Of a stretch of 64,000 nucleotides of DNA, positions 63,729 through 64,000 are shown piece after piece. Every line of letters begins with the position of its first letter. Within the stretch, counting starts at the first letter, position 1. The notes under the pieces were generated by a model. It was not told the origin of the DNA and ran no database searches. It was given only the letters and a program-made list of their open reading frames with translations. The position numbers and the translations under genes were made by a program. Source of the DNA: Apostichopus japonicus (lineage: Eukaryota > Echinodermata > Holothuroidea > Aspidochirotida > Stichopodidae); NCBI RefSeq assembly GCF_037975245.1, contig NC_092578.1, forward strand, positions 16,686,821 through 16,750,820. Direction: 5' to 3'.

Positions 63729-64000
63729 CTGTAGAAAATTTCAGCATTTTAGGGCTCATTTTAGTGATATGAAAGCTACTGTACGTACACAAAATTAAGA
63801 AACTGAGAAAGTAAGCTGCCACTCACCTGGCTAAATTTCCCAATTACTAGCTGACTCAATGATTGGAAGTCGTAAAGGCATGTGCAAGATCAAGGCTACA
63901 GTGTTAGGCTCATCGATATCATCACTGACCTGTTTCATTCAGATAGGCCTATACATCAGTATCAAAAATTTCCAACGAGAATTGAAACATGTTTCCTCCT
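63729..64000. other. No feature recognised at the right edge
   Basis: AT-rich sequence, probably the intron that precedes the candidate terminal exon if that call is right. Confidence 0.3.

Overview
The window is animal nuclear DNA, AT-rich, with split genes and many short transposable-element remnants. It is probably from a marine deuterostome invertebrate, and an echinoderm such as a sea cucumber fits best. That guess rests on the long pure C/G tracts, the small hAT-like elements, the LINE 3' tails ending in a 'tagcgccaaat' block plus (ATT)n, and the similarity of the one clearly split gene to vertebrate FAM117/GLCCI1. The species cannot be fixed from the sequence alone. Nothing prokaryotic is present.

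Only two protein-coding loci are well supported, both on the minus strand. (1) Positions 50-1078 hold an uninterrupted 342-residue class A (rhodopsin-like) seven-transmembrane receptor with altered DRY and CWxP switches. (2) Six coding exons (51393-51203, 31879-31805, 31329-31009, 27854-27623, 23691-23559, 17178-16995) join in perfect phase into the last 377 residues of a GLCCI1/FAM117-family protein. They carry the family blocks [42 protein letters not shown]...RSIDTQTP, PPDGCEKVK and CPDK..IP...SAFC. The first exon or exons lie in or beyond 51394-64000 and were not found. The gene carries three TQT motifs, candidate dynein light chain LC8 docking sites. One is split across an exon junction next to an exon that could be skipped in frame.

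Layout by region: 1-1.1 kb receptor; 1.1-13 kb no convincing gene, but a TA satellite, a hAT-like element with a perfect 8-bp target duplication, and a larger element containing a 17-bp minisatellite; 13.2-13.8 kb an array of 76-bp repeats; 13.8-17 kb the probable 3' untranslated region of the FAM117-like gene; 17-51.4 kb the body of that gene. Its introns hold tandem duplications of 546, 113 and 148 bp, a 25-bp repeat beside a splice acceptor, two more hAT-like elements, tRNA-derived SINEs and two copies of a LINE 3' end. From 51.4-64 kb lies upstream or first-intron sequence with a 56-bp duplication, TA microsatellites and a roughly 150-bp tandem repeat. A candidate 3'-terminal exon of an unidentified minus-strand gene sits at 63.6-63.7 kb.

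I saw no undescribed multi-gene system. The observations most worth following are the TQT/cassette-exon arrangement, the 76-bp hairpin array in the likely 3' UTR, the 25-bp CRE-like repeat next to a splice acceptor, and the receptor with altered activation switches.
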